A DNA stretch of 5,383 nucleotides from contig JAEWUR010000021.1 in the NCBI GenBank assembly GCA_023397045.1, positions 1 through 5,383 of the forward strand. The letters run 5' to 3'. Source of the stretch: Planctomycetota bacterium. Lineage in GTDB: Bacteria > Planctomycetota > Planctomycetia > Pirellulales > Thermoguttaceae. Shown here piece after piece: positions 5,024 through 5,383 of this stretch (positions within the stretch are counted from its first letter, which is position 1; every line of letters starts with the position of its first letter). The translations under genes were made by a program, and so were the position numbers. The notes under the pieces were generated by a model. That model did no database searches and was not told the origin of the DNA. It saw only the letters and a list, made by a program, of their open reading frames with translations.

Positions 5024-5383
5024 ATGGTCCTCGACCCCAAAGATGTCATCCCTTTTCTCACTTGGCTCTACCCCGGGGCCTTGTTGAACTGGTTGTTGGT
5101 CGTGGCGTGCGTCGCGGCGGCCGTGGTGGCCATCGGCTGGCTGTTCGCCGCGTTGCGACACGGTCCGATCGCGGCGTTCGGCGTTGCCTACAAGATCGCG
5201 CGCGACACGGTCGTGGACATTGCGAAGATTTCGCCGCGGCACGTTTGGGCGATGGCCCGACTCGCGATTCAAGAGTCGATCCGACGCCGGGTGGTCGTGG
5301 TTTTCGCCGTTTTCATCTTGATCCTGCTGTTCGCCGGCTGGTTTCTCGATCCCGGCAGCACCGATCCCGCCCGGCTCTACCTC
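5024..5383 (+). CDS. ABC-2-type transporter permease, N-terminal part
   Basis: The first 120 codons of a membrane protein run off the window end. Hydrophobic segments lie at about residues 19-43 (LLNWLLVVACVAAVVVAIGW region) and 89-107 (RVVVVFAVFILILLFAGWF). Between them is a cytoplasmic-looking stretch ending SPRHVWAMARLAIQESIRRR (70-89), in which an amphipathic helix leads into the second membrane segment, as in ABC-2 permeases where the Ala/Arg-rich helix contacts the ATPase. Its position 61 bp after an ABC-2 ATPase on the same strand makes it the partner subunit. ATG at 5024 is the first possible start because an in-frame TGA lies at 5012-5014. The start lacks a Shine-Dalgarno site. The complete length and number of membrane spans are not visible. 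Confidence 0.8.
   Translation, partial: MVLDPKDVIPFLTWLYPGALLNWLLVVACVAAAVVAIGWLFAALRHGPIAAFGVAYKIARDTVVDIAKISPRHVWAMARLAIQESIRRRVVVVFAVFILILLFAGWFLDPGSTDPARLYL

Noticed and set aside
4408..5061. 217-codon minus-strand frame
   Set aside because: Antisense shadow of the ABC ATPase; it also runs through the heptamer repeats.
1..5383. CRISPR array, tRNA, rRNA, transposase or defence cassette
   Set aside because: No spaced direct repeats, no cloverleaf or T-loop motif, and no matching protein families were seen.

Overview
The window looks like chromosomal DNA from a planctomycete, most likely of the Pirellulales type. The DNA is GC-rich with AT-rich pockets between genes. There are short secreted or lipoprotein genes of the unassigned kind common in that group, an ABC-2 ATPase/permease pair in planctomycete style, Shine-Dalgarno sites that are often weak or absent, and degenerate 7-bp tandem repeats between genes. 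The taxonomic call is inference from style; no rRNA or marker gene is present to prove it.

Layout. The left two thirds are read on the minus strand, in the order folC (3625-2156), a 229-bp gap with a large inverted repeat and a weak terminator-like site, a small exported Lys/Pro-rich protein (1926-1525), a 60-residue lipoprotein (1471-1289), and a SelA-family PLP enzyme (1229 to beyond base 1). A 446-bp AT/GC-mosaic region (3626-4071) separates folC from a divergent plus-strand unit. That unit is an ABC-2-type transporter ATPase (4072-4962) followed after 61 bp by its membrane permease (5024 to beyond base 5383). Both end genes are cut by the window edge.

How the genes relate. folC is housekeeping one-carbon metabolism. 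The ATPase and permease should form one exporter-type complex. The two small envelope proteins sit close together and could be co-expressed; their job is unknown. The SelA-family protein keeps the PLP lysine motif, but several positions that hold the substrate in classical SelA are changed, so its assignment to selenocysteine synthesis is uncertain.

No CRISPR array, tRNA, rRNA, transposase or obvious defence system was seen. The points worth a second look are the altered SelA active site, a palindrome filling the 60-bp gap before selA that contains a possible near-leaderless promoter, a 21-bp-arm nested palindrome just after folC, and heptameric intergenic repeats in three places.
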